A stretch of 64,000 nt of DNA from Actinomycetota bacterium (GCA_020161795.1 JAIUOR010000062.1:1-64000); one strand, 5' to 3'; shown: positions 41,162 through 54,553, numbered from the stretch's first letter. Notes: generated by a model from the sequence alone, not told the origin. A program made the numbers and translations.

Positions 41162-43147
41162 TCACGCCATTTCCCGCCTCGTCCGATCGTCGCCGTACAT
41201 CGCCAGAACAGTGTGCCCGGGCCGCAGCCGGAACCCGCCGAGATCCGGCGGTTCCGCACCCGCGGCCCCCGCAGTCGGCGGATCCGCCTCCAAATCACCA
41301 ACCGGCGCTCGGGACGTGGAGGAGGGGCCCGCCTGGAGGTGGGTCTGTTCGGCAGTCAGGTCCACCCAGCCGGTGGACGGCCACGCGACAGGCAACACGC
41401 TGACCTCGCGTTCGGTACCCCAATTGACCAGGTGCAGATAGGTCGCCGCCTCCGATCGGGTGACGGCTGCCAGACACCGGTCGGCTCCGGGCAGTTCCAC
41501 CACCGGGCGGAGCACCGCCGCGGCGACCAGGTCGTCGATCCGCTCGCCCCGGGCCAGCCGCCGCACCTGCCACCCCAGGCCGGTCAGGCGATCGTCGTCC
41601 GCCGAACTCCAGGCCGGCACCAGCAGCAGGGCCGGCCCGCCGATCGGCCCGCCGGGAGCGGACGTGTCCACCAGGTCGTACGAGATTCCCGCGCGCAGCA
41701 GGTCGAACGCGGTCTCGTCCCAGGAGTCGTAGCCGCGGCGCGCGATCGGCTCGTCATGCACCGCCACGCCGCCGCGCGCAGTGCCTGTGACGCACCACGC
41801 GGCGACCGCGTCCGGCGGATGCCAGCCCAGAGCGACCTGGCCCACCGGTCGCGCGCGCAGCAGGTCCGGGTTCTGCCGGATCAGGCCGGCCAGCCGCCGC
41901 ACGGCGTCGAGGAAGGCGGCGCTGTCGTCCGCGTCATCGATCGGCGCGTACTCCCAGTTCTCCCGGTTGGCCAGCATGTAGAGGTTGAAACCCTGGTAGC
42001 CCAGGGCGAGCGCCGCGCCCCACCACGCTGCTTGCTCGGTGGCCGTCGGATCCGGATAGCCGACCTCCTCGCCGGGCGAACGCCAGATTCCGGCCATGAG
42101 CTCGGGTGCCCACACCAGCGGCTCATCCGCCAGCCTGGCAAAGGCCGCGGTCTTGGCCAACCGGTCGATGTCGGTGAGGTCGAGCGGTGGCACGTAGTAG
42201 TGATCGACCCCGGTCGCCGCCCCGGTCTGCGTTCGGACCCCTCCGTGCGCCAGTGGCGTCTCGAAGACGGGCGGGCTGATCAGGTTCACGGTCGGGAGCA
42301 GCTCGCCGGCGCCCAACTCGGCGTGCTGCTGCTGCAGGAAGCGCAGGTGGTCGGTGATCGTCTCCCCGCAGAAGCCGGCCCAGTCGGCCAGCCACTGGTT
42401 CACGCCGCCGCTCGCGGTGAGGACGCCCGGGAGGTCACCGGGCCGCGGCGGTTCCGCCCCGGCGATCGTGGCCGGCGCGGCCCAGGCCTCCCGCAGAGCG
42501 GCGTCGTCGCCGTACCGGGCGCCGAGCCAGACCCGGAAAGCCGCCGCTTGCAGCGGGTGATGGTCGGCGTAGTACAGGGCGTGGGAGAAGCAGTGGGACG
42601 GCTCGTTGTCGAGCTGGACGGCGACGATCGGCCCGTCTGGATGCCGCAGCTCGCCGAGTTCGTCCCACACCGCCGCCAGCCAGTTCCGGGCAGCGGACCG
42701 GTAGGCGGGGTGCCGGTAGCAGGGCACCCGATGGAGGAACGGCGGGTTGTAGCCGATCACGGGCCGGCCCCACCCGTCGAGGGCGGCCAGTTCGCCGTCG
42801 GCGAGCAGCCAGTCCGGGTACCCGCCACCCGGCTCCTCCGCGCAGATCCACGGACCCGGCTTCAGGTGGACGGCGAGACCCGCCTCGGCGCAAGCCTGCA
42901 CGAACGCCCTGGCGTTCAGCCGTGGATCGCGGGCACCCCACTCGAAGCCGCCCGGCGTGGGTTCGTGCCGCCGCCAGGAGAGATAGGTGGCCACCATGGT
43001 GAACCCCGCTCGCCGCGCGGAAGCGAGCGCCGGCCGCCAGGCGTCCGGGTTCATCCGCCAGAACTGGATCTCGCCGCTGAGCAGCGGGACCTCCTGCTCC
43101 CCCACCCGGAGCATGCCGTCCTGGGCGCGAATCTGCGGGGCCGTCAT
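41162..43147 (-). CDS. GH35-type beta-galactosidase
   Basis: A 661-residue glycosidase of clan GH-A. The N-terminus 'LLSGEIQFWRMNPDAWRPALASARRAGFTMVATYLSWRRHEP' is the GH35 signature. The acid/base is E182 in 'VAVQLDNEPSH' and the likely nucleophile E349 in 'LVWAPELMAG'. The C-terminal 250 residues form accessory beta domains. It has no signal peptide. The reaction would be removal of terminal beta-galactose (or a related sugar) from imported oligosaccharides. It overlaps the permease gene by ATGA and precedes the GH3 gene, so the two enzymes act together on a mixed-linkage substrate. Confidence 0.88.
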   Translation of the reverse strand: MTAPQIRAQDGMLRVGEQEVPLLSGEIQFWRMNPDAWRPALASARRAGFTMVATYLSWRRHEPTPGGFEWGARDPRLNARAFVQACAEAGLAVHLKPGPWICAEEPGGGYPDWLLADGELAALDGWGRPVIGYNPPFLHRVPCYRHPAYRSAARNWLAAVWDELGELRHPDGPIVAVQLDNEPSHCFSHALYYADHHPLQAAAFRVWLGARYGDDAALREAWAAPATIAGAEPPRPGDLPGVLTASGGVNQWLADWAGFCGETITDHLRFLQQQHAELGAGELLPTVNLISPPVFETPLAHGGVRTQTGAATGVDHYYVPPLDLTDIDRLAKTAAFARLADEPLVWAPELMAGIWRSPGEEVGYPDPTATEQAAWWGAALALGYQGFNLYMLANRENWEYAPIDDADDSAAFLDAVRRLAGLIRQNPDLLRARPVGQVALGWHPPDAVAAWCVTGTARGGVAVHDEPIARRGYDSWDETAFDLLRAGISYDLVDTSAPGGPIGGPALLLVPAWSSADDDRLTGLGWQVRRLARGERIDDLVAAAVLRPVVELPGADRCLAAVTRSEAATYLHLVNWGTEREVSVLPVAWPSTGWVDLTAEQTHLQAGPSSTSRAPVGDLEADPPTAGAAGAEPPDLGGFRLRPGHTVLAMYGDDRTRREMA

Positions 43148-44016
43148 CCCTTGACGCTTCCGGTGAGCGAGCCGGCGACCAGCCAGCGCTGGATCAGCGC
43201 GAACAACAGGATCGAGGGGATGGCGACCAGGATCGACATCGCCGCCATGTTGTTCCACGCGACCTCGTAGGCGGAGGAGAGCTGCGCCAGCCCGACCGGC
43301 AGGGTGCGTTTGGCGTCGCTGGAGGTGAAGGTGAGCGCGAACGTGAACTCCTCCCAGGAACCGATGAAGAGGAAGATCGCGGTGGCGACGATGCCCGGCC
43401 GCGCGGCCGGCAGGGCGCCGTGGAGCATGGCCCGCACCGGACCGCATCCGTCGATCATCGCGGCTTCGTCCAGCTCCTTGGGCACCTGGTCGAAGGCAGC
43501 CTTCATCAGCCAGACACCGAGCGGAGCGGCGGCCGAGACCTGCGCCAGGACGAGCGCCCAGGGGGTGTCGAGCAGTTGCAGGGCGGTGACGATCTGGAAC
43601 AGCGGGATGATCAGCAGCACCGAGGGGAACATCTGGGTGGCCAGCATCCCGATCAGCATGGTGCGGCGGCCCCGGAACTGGAACCGAGAGATGGCGTAGC
43701 CGGCGAACATGCCCAGCGCGAGGCCGATGAGCACCGAGCAGACGGCCACCAGGACGGAGTTGGCGAACCAGTTCGGGAACGCGCCCCGGCCGAGGATGTA
43801 GCCGAAGTTCTCCAGGGTGGGCTCCTGGGGCAGGACGGTCGGGGGGACGCGGTAGACCTCCGCGGTGGTCTTGAAAGCCGCGGACAGGATGCCGACCACC
43901 GGCAGCAGGGCGAACCCGCAGAACACCAGTGCCGCGAGCCACAGCAGGAGCTGCCGCCAGGAGATGCGCCCGCGACGCCGGCTCGCTGTCGGTGCGGCGG
44001 TGTTCTGGGCGCTCAC
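43144..44016 (-). CDS. Sugar ABC transporter permease (MalG type)
   Basis: A 290-residue CUT1 permease with six membrane helices, beginning LLLWLAALVFCGFALLPVV. The EAA loop is 'VPKELDEAAMIDGCGPVRAMLHGALPAARPG' and the end 'VAGSLTGSVKG'. It overlaps the MalF-type gene by GTGA and the GH35 gene by ATGA. As in the other two CUT1 systems in this window, no ATPase gene is present. Confidence 0.92.
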   Translation of the reverse strand: MSAQNTAAPTASRRRGRISWRQLLLWLAALVFCGFALLPVVGILSAAFKTTAEVYRVPPTVLPQEPTLENFGYILGRGAFPNWFANSVLVAVCSVLIGLALGMFAGYAISRFQFRGRRTMLIGMLATQMFPSVLLIIPLFQIVTALQLLDTPWALVLAQVSAAAPLGVWLMKAAFDQVPKELDEAAMIDGCGPVRAMLHGALPAARPGIVATAIFLFIGSWEEFTFALTFTSSDAKRTLPVGLAQLSSAYEVAWNNMAAMSILVAIPSILLFALIQRWLVAGSLTGSVKG

Positions 44017-44897
44017 GCCAGGGCCTCCTTCCCGAACGCGCGGATGTAGATGGCCGAGCCGACCGCGACGATGCCGAACAGCACCATCGACAGCGCCGAG
44101 GCGTAGCCGAAGTTGAACGAGGTGAACGCCTGTTTGTAGACGAAGGTGGTGAGGATGTCGGTGCTTCCGGCGGGGCCACCGCCGGTCATCACGTAGATGT
44201 TGGAGAAGGAGTTGAAGGTCCAGATCAGCGCCATCAGCGTCGAGGTGAGGATCGCCGGCTTCAGCAGCGGCAGGGTGATGAACCAGAAGGTGCGCACCGA
44301 ACCGGTGCCGTCCACGGCGGCCGCCTCGTAGAGCTCCTCGGGGATGGACACCATGCCGGAGATCAGCAGGATCATGATGAACGGGAAGCCTCGCCAGACA
44401 TTGGCGACGATCACCGCACCCATCGCGGTGTTGGGATCGGCCAGCCAGGCGTGGGCCAAGTGGCCGAGGCCGAGACCCTCCAGCACCTGGTTGAACAGCC
44501 CGTTGGGCTGGTAGATCAGCTTCCAGGCCAGCGCCCCGACGACCAGCGGAGTGGCCCAGGGCAGCACGAAGATCGCCCGCAGCCAGCGTCCGCCCACCAG
44601 GTTCTGCAGCAGGAGCGCCCCGGCCATCGCCACCAGGAACTGGAGCGCCACGCTGCCGATCGTCCACACCCCGGAGCGGCCCAGCACCGACCAGAGCTCC
44701 TCGTCGGCGAAGGCCTTGAGGTAGTTGTCGAAGCCGATGAAGTAGGCGCCCTCGTGTTTGGTGGGCCGGATGTCGAAGAAGGACTGCACCCCCACCCGCA
44801 GGATCGGGTAGACCACCATGGCCAGCACGGCGACGACGGCCGGTGCCATGAAGGCATAGGGCACCCAGCGCGCCTTCGAACGTGGGGTCACGGTCAC
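44013..44897 (-). CDS. Sugar ABC transporter permease (MalF type)
   Basis: A 294-residue CUT1 permease. Six helices follow a short basic N-terminus (first helix AFMAPAVVAVLAMVVYPIL); the EAA loop reads 'IPEELYEAAAVDGTGSVRTFWFITLPLLKP', then 'NIYVMTGGGPAGSTDILTTFVYKQAF'. The start is GTG in a GTGA overlap with the binding-protein stop. Confidence 0.92.
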   Translation of the reverse strand: MTVTPRSKARWVPYAFMAPAVVAVLAMVVYPILRVGVQSFFDIRPTKHEGAYFIGFDNYLKAFADEELWSVLGRSGVWTIGSVALQFLVAMAGALLLQNLVGGRWLRAIFVLPWATPLVVGALAWKLIYQPNGLFNQVLEGLGLGHLAHAWLADPNTAMGAVIVANVWRGFPFIMILLISGMVSIPEELYEAAAVDGTGSVRTFWFITLPLLKPAILTSTLMALIWTFNSFSNIYVMTGGGPAGSTDILTTFVYKQAFTSFNFGYASALSMVLFGIVAVGSAIYIRAFGKEALA

Positions 44898-46156
44898 TGC
44901 TGCAGGGCCTCGTTGGCCTTCGCGACGGCGGCGTCGAGCGCCTCCTGCGGGGTCGCCGTGCCGGCCAGCGCAGCCTGCACGGCCTCCCCGAGAGCAGCGT
45001 CGATATCCCCGGAGGCGGCAACCGTTGGGCGGGACTTCGCCTGCTCGAGCACCTCCTTGAAGGCAACCACGTTCGGATCCTCGGCGAAGGCCGGATCGGT
45101 GTACAGGGTGGACTTGACCGGCAGCCCGCCGATCGCCGCGTAGTACTGCTTCACGTTGTCATCCTGCATCAACCAGGCGAGGAAGGCCTTGGCCTGCTCG
45201 GGATGCTTCGAGTTCTTCAGCACCAGCAGATCCATGCCACCCAGGACGGTCGCGGCCTGCTTGCCGGCCGGCAGCGGCGCGATCGCCCACTTGCCGTCGA
45301 TTCCAGCCTCGCTCATCGCGGGGACCATCCAGGGGCCGGAGGTCAGCATCGCCAGACTTCCGGAGACGAAAGGACCCTTCAGGTCGTCCTCGGTCGCCGT
45401 CGCCATGCCGGGCGGCATCACGGTCTTCTGCAGATCCACCCAGTACTGAAGCGCGGCCACGGCTTCCGGGGAGTTGAAGATCGCTTCGGTCCCGTCAGCG
45501 TTCAGCATCTCGGCGCCGGCCTGCCACAACCACGGGTAGAACTCGAACGCTCCCCAGCCACCGAAAAGCCCGATGCCGTGGTTGCCGTCCTTGGTCAACT
45601 TGGTGGCCGCGTCAGTGAGTTCGTCCCAGGTCGCCGGAGCCTTGTCGTAGCCCACCGAGGCCAGCAGATCGGTGCGATAGAACAGCGCCAGGCCTTCGAC
45701 GTCCAGCGGGACGCCGTACAGCTTGCCGTCGGAGAGCACCGGTTCCAGCGCGGACGTGATGTAGCTGTCGACGTCGGTGATCACATCATCGACCGGCAGC
45801 GCCCAGCCTGCGGCGATGTATTGCGGTGACCGCACCGGCTCGATCCGTGCGAGGTCCGGGCCGGCGCCGCCGGTGATCTGGGTCACCAGCTTGTCGTAGT
45901 AGGACGAGTCGTTGTCCCTTAGCAGTTCGACCTTGATCTCGGGGTGCTCGGTCTCGAAGCTGGCCACCAGCGCTTCGATCGCGGCGTTCTGGGCATCATT
46001 GAACTGGTGCTGGAAGGTGATGGTCACCGGCTCGCCCGAGTCGCCTGGTGCACCGGAGTCGGACGGGGCGGGCGTGGGCGATGCCGTGCAGCCGACAAGA
46101 CTGGCGAAGAGGGTGGCCGCCAGGACTCCTGCGGTCGCCTTTGAGCGATGGAGCAT
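44894..46156 (-). CDS. Sugar ABC transporter substrate-binding lipoprotein
   Basis: A 420-residue lipoprotein with a signal peptide ending SLVGC (Cys23 lipidated) and a Ser/Gly/Pro linker. The mature protein begins 'PVTITFQHQFNDAQNAAIEALVASFETEHPEIKVELL' and shows 'LYGVPLDVEGLALFYRTDLLASVGYDKAPATWDEL' and 'AKAFLAWLMQDDNVKQYYAAIGGLPVKSTLY' (parts), as in CUT1 receptors. It heads the operon with two permeases, GH35 and GH3. It is divergent from a TetR-type gene, with paired operators in the 144-bp interval. The ligand is probably a galactose- or glucose-containing oligosaccharide. Confidence 0.92.
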   Translation of the reverse strand: MLHRSKATAGVLAATLFASLVGCTASPTPAPSDSGAPGDSGEPVTITFQHQFNDAQNAAIEALVASFETEHPEIKVELLRDNDSSYYDKLVTQITGGAGPDLARIEPVRSPQYIAAGWALPVDDVITDVDSYITSALEPVLSDGKLYGVPLDVEGLALFYRTDLLASVGYDKAPATWDELTDAATKLTKDGNHGIGLFGGWGAFEFYPWLWQAGAEMLNADGTEAIFNSPEAVAALQYWVDLQKTVMPPGMATATEDDLKGPFVSGSLAMLTSGPWMVPAMSEAGIDGKWAIAPLPAGKQAATVLGGMDLLVLKNSKHPEQAKAFLAWLMQDDNVKQYYAAIGGLPVKSTLYTDPAFAEDPNVVAFKEVLEQAKSRPTVAASGDIDAALGEAVQAALAGTATPQEALDAAVAKANEALQQ

Positions 46157-46228
46157 GGTCTTCCTTTCCGGGTCTGACCGAGGTCGCGCCTGGCAGATCC
46201 TGCTGGTTGGTGAAGTCACCGTATAACA

Positions 46229-46252
46229 GTTACTAACATGTTTGTTACTAAC
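46229..46252. promoter_or_regulatory. Tandem GTTACTAAC operators between the SBP and TetR genes
   Basis: GTTACTAAC occurs at 46229-46237 and again at 46244-46252, 15 bp apart; each copy is a 4-bp inverted repeat around a central C. The location between divergent genes, one a TetR protein, makes them probable binding sites. A start at 46238 for the TetR gene would fall inside them and is rejected. Confidence 0.65.
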
Positions 46253-46300
46253 TTGCGTAACGATTGCACAACGGCGCCAAGGTCGGGAAGATGTCGGACT

Positions 46301-47014
46301 ATGGATGAGGGCAAGCCGCAGGTGACGCCGCCACAGCCATCGGCCCGCCGAGGCGTGTCCAAACGGACCGAAGGCACCAGAGCGGCGAAGGCCAAGCGGC
46401 CCTACGCACGCACCCAGCGGCGCCGCGAGGAGATCGTGAAGGCGGCGTCCCGGATCTTCGCGACCCGCGGCTACCGAGGCAGTTCCCTCGTCGAGATCGC
46501 GGACGCTGTCGGCATGACCCACGCCGGGGTGCTGCACCACTTCGGCTCCAAGAACCAGCTCCTCATCGAAGTGCTCGCCGATCGGGACCAGAGCGACGTG
46601 GATCAACTCGAAGGCCATCACGCGCCGGCGGGCCGCGAGTTCCTCCTGCACCTGGTCGAGACCGTTCGACGCAACACCACACGCGTCGGGATCGTCCAGG
46701 CATACACGGCCCTGTCAGGGGAATCGGTCACGGACGACCATCCGGCAAGGCCATGGTTCGAATCCCGCTACGAGGGACTTCGCAGGATGGTGCGCGACGC
46801 GCTGGTCGAGATACTCCACGATCGGGAACTCCCGCCTGCCGCCGAGCTCGACGCAGCCACCGTCGCCATCATCGGCGCCATGGACGGACTTCAGCTTCAG
46901 TGGCTTCTCGAACCGGACGCGATCGACATGCCGTCGGCCGTCCACCTGGTCATCGAGTCCATCCTGCAACGCTGGGGAGTCGAGCTGGGTGGCGACAGCC
47001 CGAGCGGCGGGTAG
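46301..47014 (+). CDS. TetR-family transcriptional regulator
   Basis: A 237-residue regulator with a basic 40-residue N-terminal extension, then a TetR HTH at about residues 45-95 ('RREEIVKAASRIFATRGYRGSSLVEIADAVGMTHAGVLHHFGSKNQL', in parts). The rest is a helical ligand domain ('ATVAIIGAMDGLQLQWLLEPDAIDM'). ATG 46301 is chosen with GGGAAG about 10 nt upstream. It is divergent from the GH35/GH3 transport operon and most likely controls it. TetR regulators of glycosidase operons of this HTH type are frequent in actinobacteria. Confidence 0.9.
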   Translation: MDEGKPQVTPPQPSARRGVSKRTEGTRAAKAKRPYARTQRRREEIVKAASRIFATRGYRGSSLVEIADAVGMTHAGVLHHFGSKNQLLIEVLADRDQSDVDQLEGHHAPAGREFLLHLVETVRRNTTRVGIVQAYTALSGESVTDDHPARPWFESRYEGLRRMVRDALVEILHDRELPPAAELDAATVAIIGAMDGLQLQWLLEPDAIDMPSAVHLVIESILQRWGVELGGDSPSGG

Positions 47015-47031
47015 CAAGGGAGTTGGTCACA

Positions 47032-47135
47032 CTAGCCGCGCGGGCCTGATGGTGCGTCGATCAGCGCCTCGATGGGCATCAGCGCCGAACCGAGGGCGAC
47101 CATGTCGCCGCCTGGGCGTAGTTTGTTGCTCGACT
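47032..47135 (-). pseudogene. Possible C-terminal remnant of a ROK-type gene
   Basis: On the minus strand the codons before a TAG at 47032-47034 read KLRPGGDMVALGSALMPI followed by EALIDAP. This looks like the end of ROK regulators, where a 'GxxxxALGAAxLAL' segment closes the protein. Nothing upstream continues the similarity, and there is no ribosome-binding site. The call is tentative. Confidence 0.2.
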
Positions 47136-47162
47136 CGTGGCGGCCTGAGTAACACAAGTGAG

Positions 47163-47549
47163 TCAGGCACTCAGCACATCGGTTGCCGCGAAGTCCTCGC
47201 CCTTGTAAAGAAGTGCCTCTCCTCGGGCTGCCGCAAGGGCGTAGCCGAAGGTATCCCCGAAGTTGAGTGCTGCGGGATGACGTCCCTTGCCAAATCGCCG
47301 ATACGCGGCAGCAGCCAACTCAGCCTGGGTTTCGTCCACACTCACCACCTCGGCTTCCACCTCGGCCAGCAGGGCGGCCAGGTCGCTGGCCGCGTCGCGC
47401 CCCTGGCGTGCTTCGACCACGATCAGCGCCTCCGCCAGGGTGGCCGCCGAGACCATCAGCGACTCGGCGCCCGACATCGAACGGAGGTAGCCCTCGGCGT
47501 CCGGCTCACCGAGGATCACGGCCACCAGCGCGGACGTGTCAACAATCAC
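47163..47549 (-). CDS. vapC: VapC-type PIN-domain toxin ribonuclease
   Basis: A 128-residue PIN domain. The acidic metal-binding residues are D4 (MIVDTSA), E40 (TLAEALIV), D99 (LNFGDTFGYALA) and D119 (YKGEDFAATDV), the order seen in VapC toxins, with the N-x-G-D variant typical of the actinobacterial group. Such enzymes cleave tRNA or rRNA in a Mg-dependent way and are held inactive by VapB. GTG 47549 overlaps the vapB stop (GTGA), so toxin synthesis depends on antitoxin translation. It may stabilise this region. Confidence 0.92.
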   Translation of the reverse strand: MIVDTSALVAVILGEPDAEGYLRSMSGAESLMVSAATLAEALIVVEARQGRDAASDLAALLAEVEAEVVSVDETQAELAAAAYRRFGKGRHPAALNFGDTFGYALAAARGEALLYKGEDFAATDVLSA

Positions 47550-47800
47550 GCGGGCAGGCCGTTCTCGTCGTAGCCGAGGATCTCTTCCTCAGCCCGGTGG
47601 TCCAGCGTTGCGCGTCGACGTCCTCGATCGATGAACCGCTGCAGATCCGCGGCGCGCTGGGCGACCGTTGCCTGACGACGAAGCCGGGTCACGCGCTCAC
47701 TCATCGATATCCGGATCGCCTCGGTGATGCTCTCCCCGGTAAGGGCGCTCAGCTCGCGGGCCAGGGCGTCCGTGGCGGGATCCTTGATGTTCAGGGCCAT
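47546..47800 (-). CDS. vapB: VapB-type antitoxin
   Basis: An 84-residue antitoxin of the Rv0623-like/PSK type. The N-terminus 'ALNIKDPATDALARELSALTGESITEAIRISMSERV' is the conserved DNA-binding part and the C-terminus ('HRAEEEILGYDENGLPA') is the toxin-binding tail. A TATGCT box lies 6 nt before the ATG, suggesting a leaderless mRNA with the operator at the start site. The product should repress its own operon together with VapC. Confidence 0.9.
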   Translation of the reverse strand: MALNIKDPATDALARELSALTGESITEAIRISMSERVTRLRRQATVAQRAADLQRFIDRGRRRATLDHRAEEEILGYDENGLPA

Positions 47801-47890
47801 ACATCAAGCATACAAGGAAGAAATCTGTACCGATAGGAAGATCACCTTCTCCGCCGCCTGCTGTCAGAAGCAGGTGGCAGAGTTGTCGCC

Positions 47891-52786
<4,896 letters not shown>

Positions 52787-52795
52787 GGACAGACG

Positions 52796-53671
52796 ATGCC
52801 TGAGGGCGACTCGGTCTGGCGCACCGCGCACCGCCTGGACGACGCCCTCTCGGGACGGAGACTGCTGGCCGCCGATCTGCGCTGGCCCGGCATCTCTACC
52901 GCGAGGCTGGCCGGCATGACCGTCACCGAGACGGTCCCCCGCGGCAAGCACATCCTGACCCGGCTCGACAGCGGCTGGACGCTGCACTCCCACCTGCGTA
53001 TGGACGGCTCCTGGGTGATCCGGCAGACACGTCCGGGCCAACGCATCGGGCAGCGAGTATCCGGACGGCGACCCGAATCCATGGGCAGCGGCTTCGTCCG
53101 CGCGGCGCTGGTCGGGGAGAACTACACCGCCATCGGCGTCGACCTCGGGATGCTCGACCTGGTCCGCACCCGGGACGAGCACACCCTGGTCGGCCATCTC
53201 GGCCCCGACCTGCTCGACCCCGGTTTCGACGCCGACTCGGCGGTGGCCAACCTCGCCCGGGTCGAAGGGACGATCGGGGCCGCCCTGCTCGATCAGACGA
53301 ATCTCGCCGGCATCGGCACCATCTGGGCCAGCGAGACCCTGTTCGCCGAGCGGATCCCGCCGTGGCTCCCCGCGGCCGATCTCCCTGCCGCAGCCCTGGC
53401 GAGACTGGTCACTCGCGCGCAGCGATCACTGACGGCAAGCATCCAGCACGCGACCCCCAGCTCGACCGGGTTCACCCAGCGCGGCCGGAACACCTACGTC
53501 CACGGCCGCTCCGGCAGGCCCTGCCGCCGTTGCGGCGAGACGGTCCGGGTGGCGTCGATCGGTCCACCACTCCGGGAGCGTCCGATGTTCTACTGCCCCG
53601 GCTGCCAGGGCGGGCTCGGGCCGACCGATTCCGGGAACACCCCCGGGCCGCTCGGCTCCGGCCGGCGCTGA
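52796..53671 (+). CDS. nei: Endonuclease VIII-like DNA glycosylase/AP lyase (Nei2 type)
   Basis: A 291-residue Fpg/Nei protein. MPEGDS at the start supplies the catalytic Pro2 and Glu3. A conserved Lys appears in 'VPRGKHILTRLDSGWTLHSHLRMDG', the helix-two-turn-helix is 'GTIGAALLDQTNLAGIGTIWASETLF', and the zinc finger uses C243, C246, C267 and C270 (CRRC...CPGC). It removes oxidised pyrimidines and cleaves the abasic site. It starts 9 bp after lhr, so the two repair proteins are co-expressed. Its last 246 bp overlap the convergent EamA gene on the other strand. Confidence 0.93.
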   Translation: MPEGDSVWRTAHRLDDALSGRRLLAADLRWPGISTARLAGMTVTETVPRGKHILTRLDSGWTLHSHLRMDGSWVIRQTRPGQRIGQRVSGRRPESMGSGFVRAALVGENYTAIGVDLGMLDLVRTRDEHTLVGHLGPDLLDPGFDADSAVANLARVEGTIGAALLDQTNLAGIGTIWASETLFAERIPPWLPAADLPAAALARLVTRAQRSLTASIQHATPSSTGFTQRGRNTYVHGRSGRPCRRCGETVRVASIGPPLRERPMFYCPGCQGGLGPTDSGNTPGPLGSGRR

Positions 53672-54514
53672 GGCCCGCTGCCGGCCGAGCAGAATGCCGG
53701 CCAGCACCAGACCGACCCCGACGAACTGGGAGAGGGTCAACCGCTCCCCGGCCAGGCCCGCGCCGAGCAGCAGCCCGGTGACCGGGTTCAGCAGCCCCAC
53801 GATGCCCACGGTCCCGGCACTGAGCCGGGCCAGCCCGGTGAACCAGCAGACGAAGGCCAGGGCGGTCGCGAACAGGCTCAGGAAGGTGAAACCCACTACG
53901 GCCGGCAGGTCCAGCACCGGTGGCGCCCCTTCGACCACCACCGCTGCCAGCAGCAGCCCGAGCCCGCCGGCCAGGAGCTGCCACGCGGTGACCGCCAGCA
54001 CCGGGGTGTCGTCCTTCCAGCGTTTGGCGAGCACGTACCCGATCGACGACAGGACGAGCGCCGCCAGCGACGCCGCCACCCCGCGCCCATCGAAGTGACC
54101 TGCCCCGACGGTGACGATCAGCCACACCCCGACGATGCCGAGGCCCGCGCCGGCGAGCATGCGCGCGGCCGGCCGCTCCCCCACCAACAGCCAGGACATC
54201 CCCGCCAGCATCAGCGGCGAGATGGCCATGATCGACGCGGCGACGCCACTCGGCAGCAGCTGCGCGGCGAGATAGACCAGCACGAAGAACACGCCGACGT
54301 TCAGCAACCCCAGCACGATCGACCGCCAGATCCAGGCTCCGCGGGGCAATGCGCGAACCAGGGCGAGCAGGATCACGGCCGCGGGCAGCGCTCGCAGGGC
54401 CGAGCCCCATAGCGGAGCATCGAGCGGCAGCAACTGGCGGGTCACGTAGTAGGAGGCGCCCCAGGTGATCGGCGCGATCGCGGTGAGGGCCACCCATCGT
54501 CCATTAGCTTCCAT
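53426..54514 (-). CDS. EamA/DMT-superfamily transporter with an antisense-encoded C-terminal tail
   Basis: A 362-residue protein. Residues about 8-278 hold ten membrane helices in two EamA repeats ('PITWGASYYVTRQLLPLDAPLWGSALRALPAAVILLAL' in the first; 'CWFTGLARLSAGTVGIVGLLNPVTGLLLG' in the second), as in YedA/RhaT-like metabolite exporters. From residue 282 on, the frame continues for 81 residues that are the antisense of nei, hydrophilic and Pro/Gly-rich. ATG 54514 is preceded by TAAAGT 7 nt upstream. The start lies inside an operator palindrome shared with the divergent MarR gene, so it is probably repressed by that protein. Confidence 0.88.
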   Translation of the reverse strand: MEANGRWVALTAIAPITWGASYYVTRQLLPLDAPLWGSALRALPAAVILLALVRALPRGAWIWRSIVLGLLNVGVFFVLVYLAAQLLPSGVAASIMAISPLMLAGMSWLLVGERPAARMLAGAGLGIVGVWLIVTVGAGHFDGRGVAASLAALVLSSIGYVLAKRWKDDTPVLAVTAWQLLAGGLGLLLAAVVVEGAPPVLDLPAVVGFTFLSLFATALAFVCWFTGLARLSAGTVGIVGLLNPVTGLLLGAGLAGERLTLSQFVGVGLVLAGILLGRQRASAPAGAERPGGVPGIGRPEPALAAGAVEHRTLPEWWTDRRHPDRLAATAAGPAGAAVDVGVPAALGEPGRAGGRVLDACRQ

Positions 54515-54540
54515 GGAAGTTACTTTACCTTCCGTGGAAG
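54508..54540. promoter_or_regulatory. Twin palindromic operators in the eamA-marR divergent promoter
   Basis: CTTCCATGGAAG (54508-54519, perfect palindrome) and CTTCCGTGGAAG (54529-54540) are centred 21 bp apart, two turns of DNA. The flanking TAG and CTA extend the symmetry of the whole block. The -10-like boxes TAAAGT (minus) and TATTCT (plus, 54542-54547) lie between and beside them, so a bound MarR dimer pair would block both genes. Confidence 0.8.
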
Positions 54541-54553
54541 CTATTCTGCAAGG

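Noticed and set aside
46238-46300. Earlier start for the TetR gene at 46238
   Set aside because: That start lies inside the paired GTTACTAAC operators and the extra residues are not TetR-like; ATG 46301 is more plausible.
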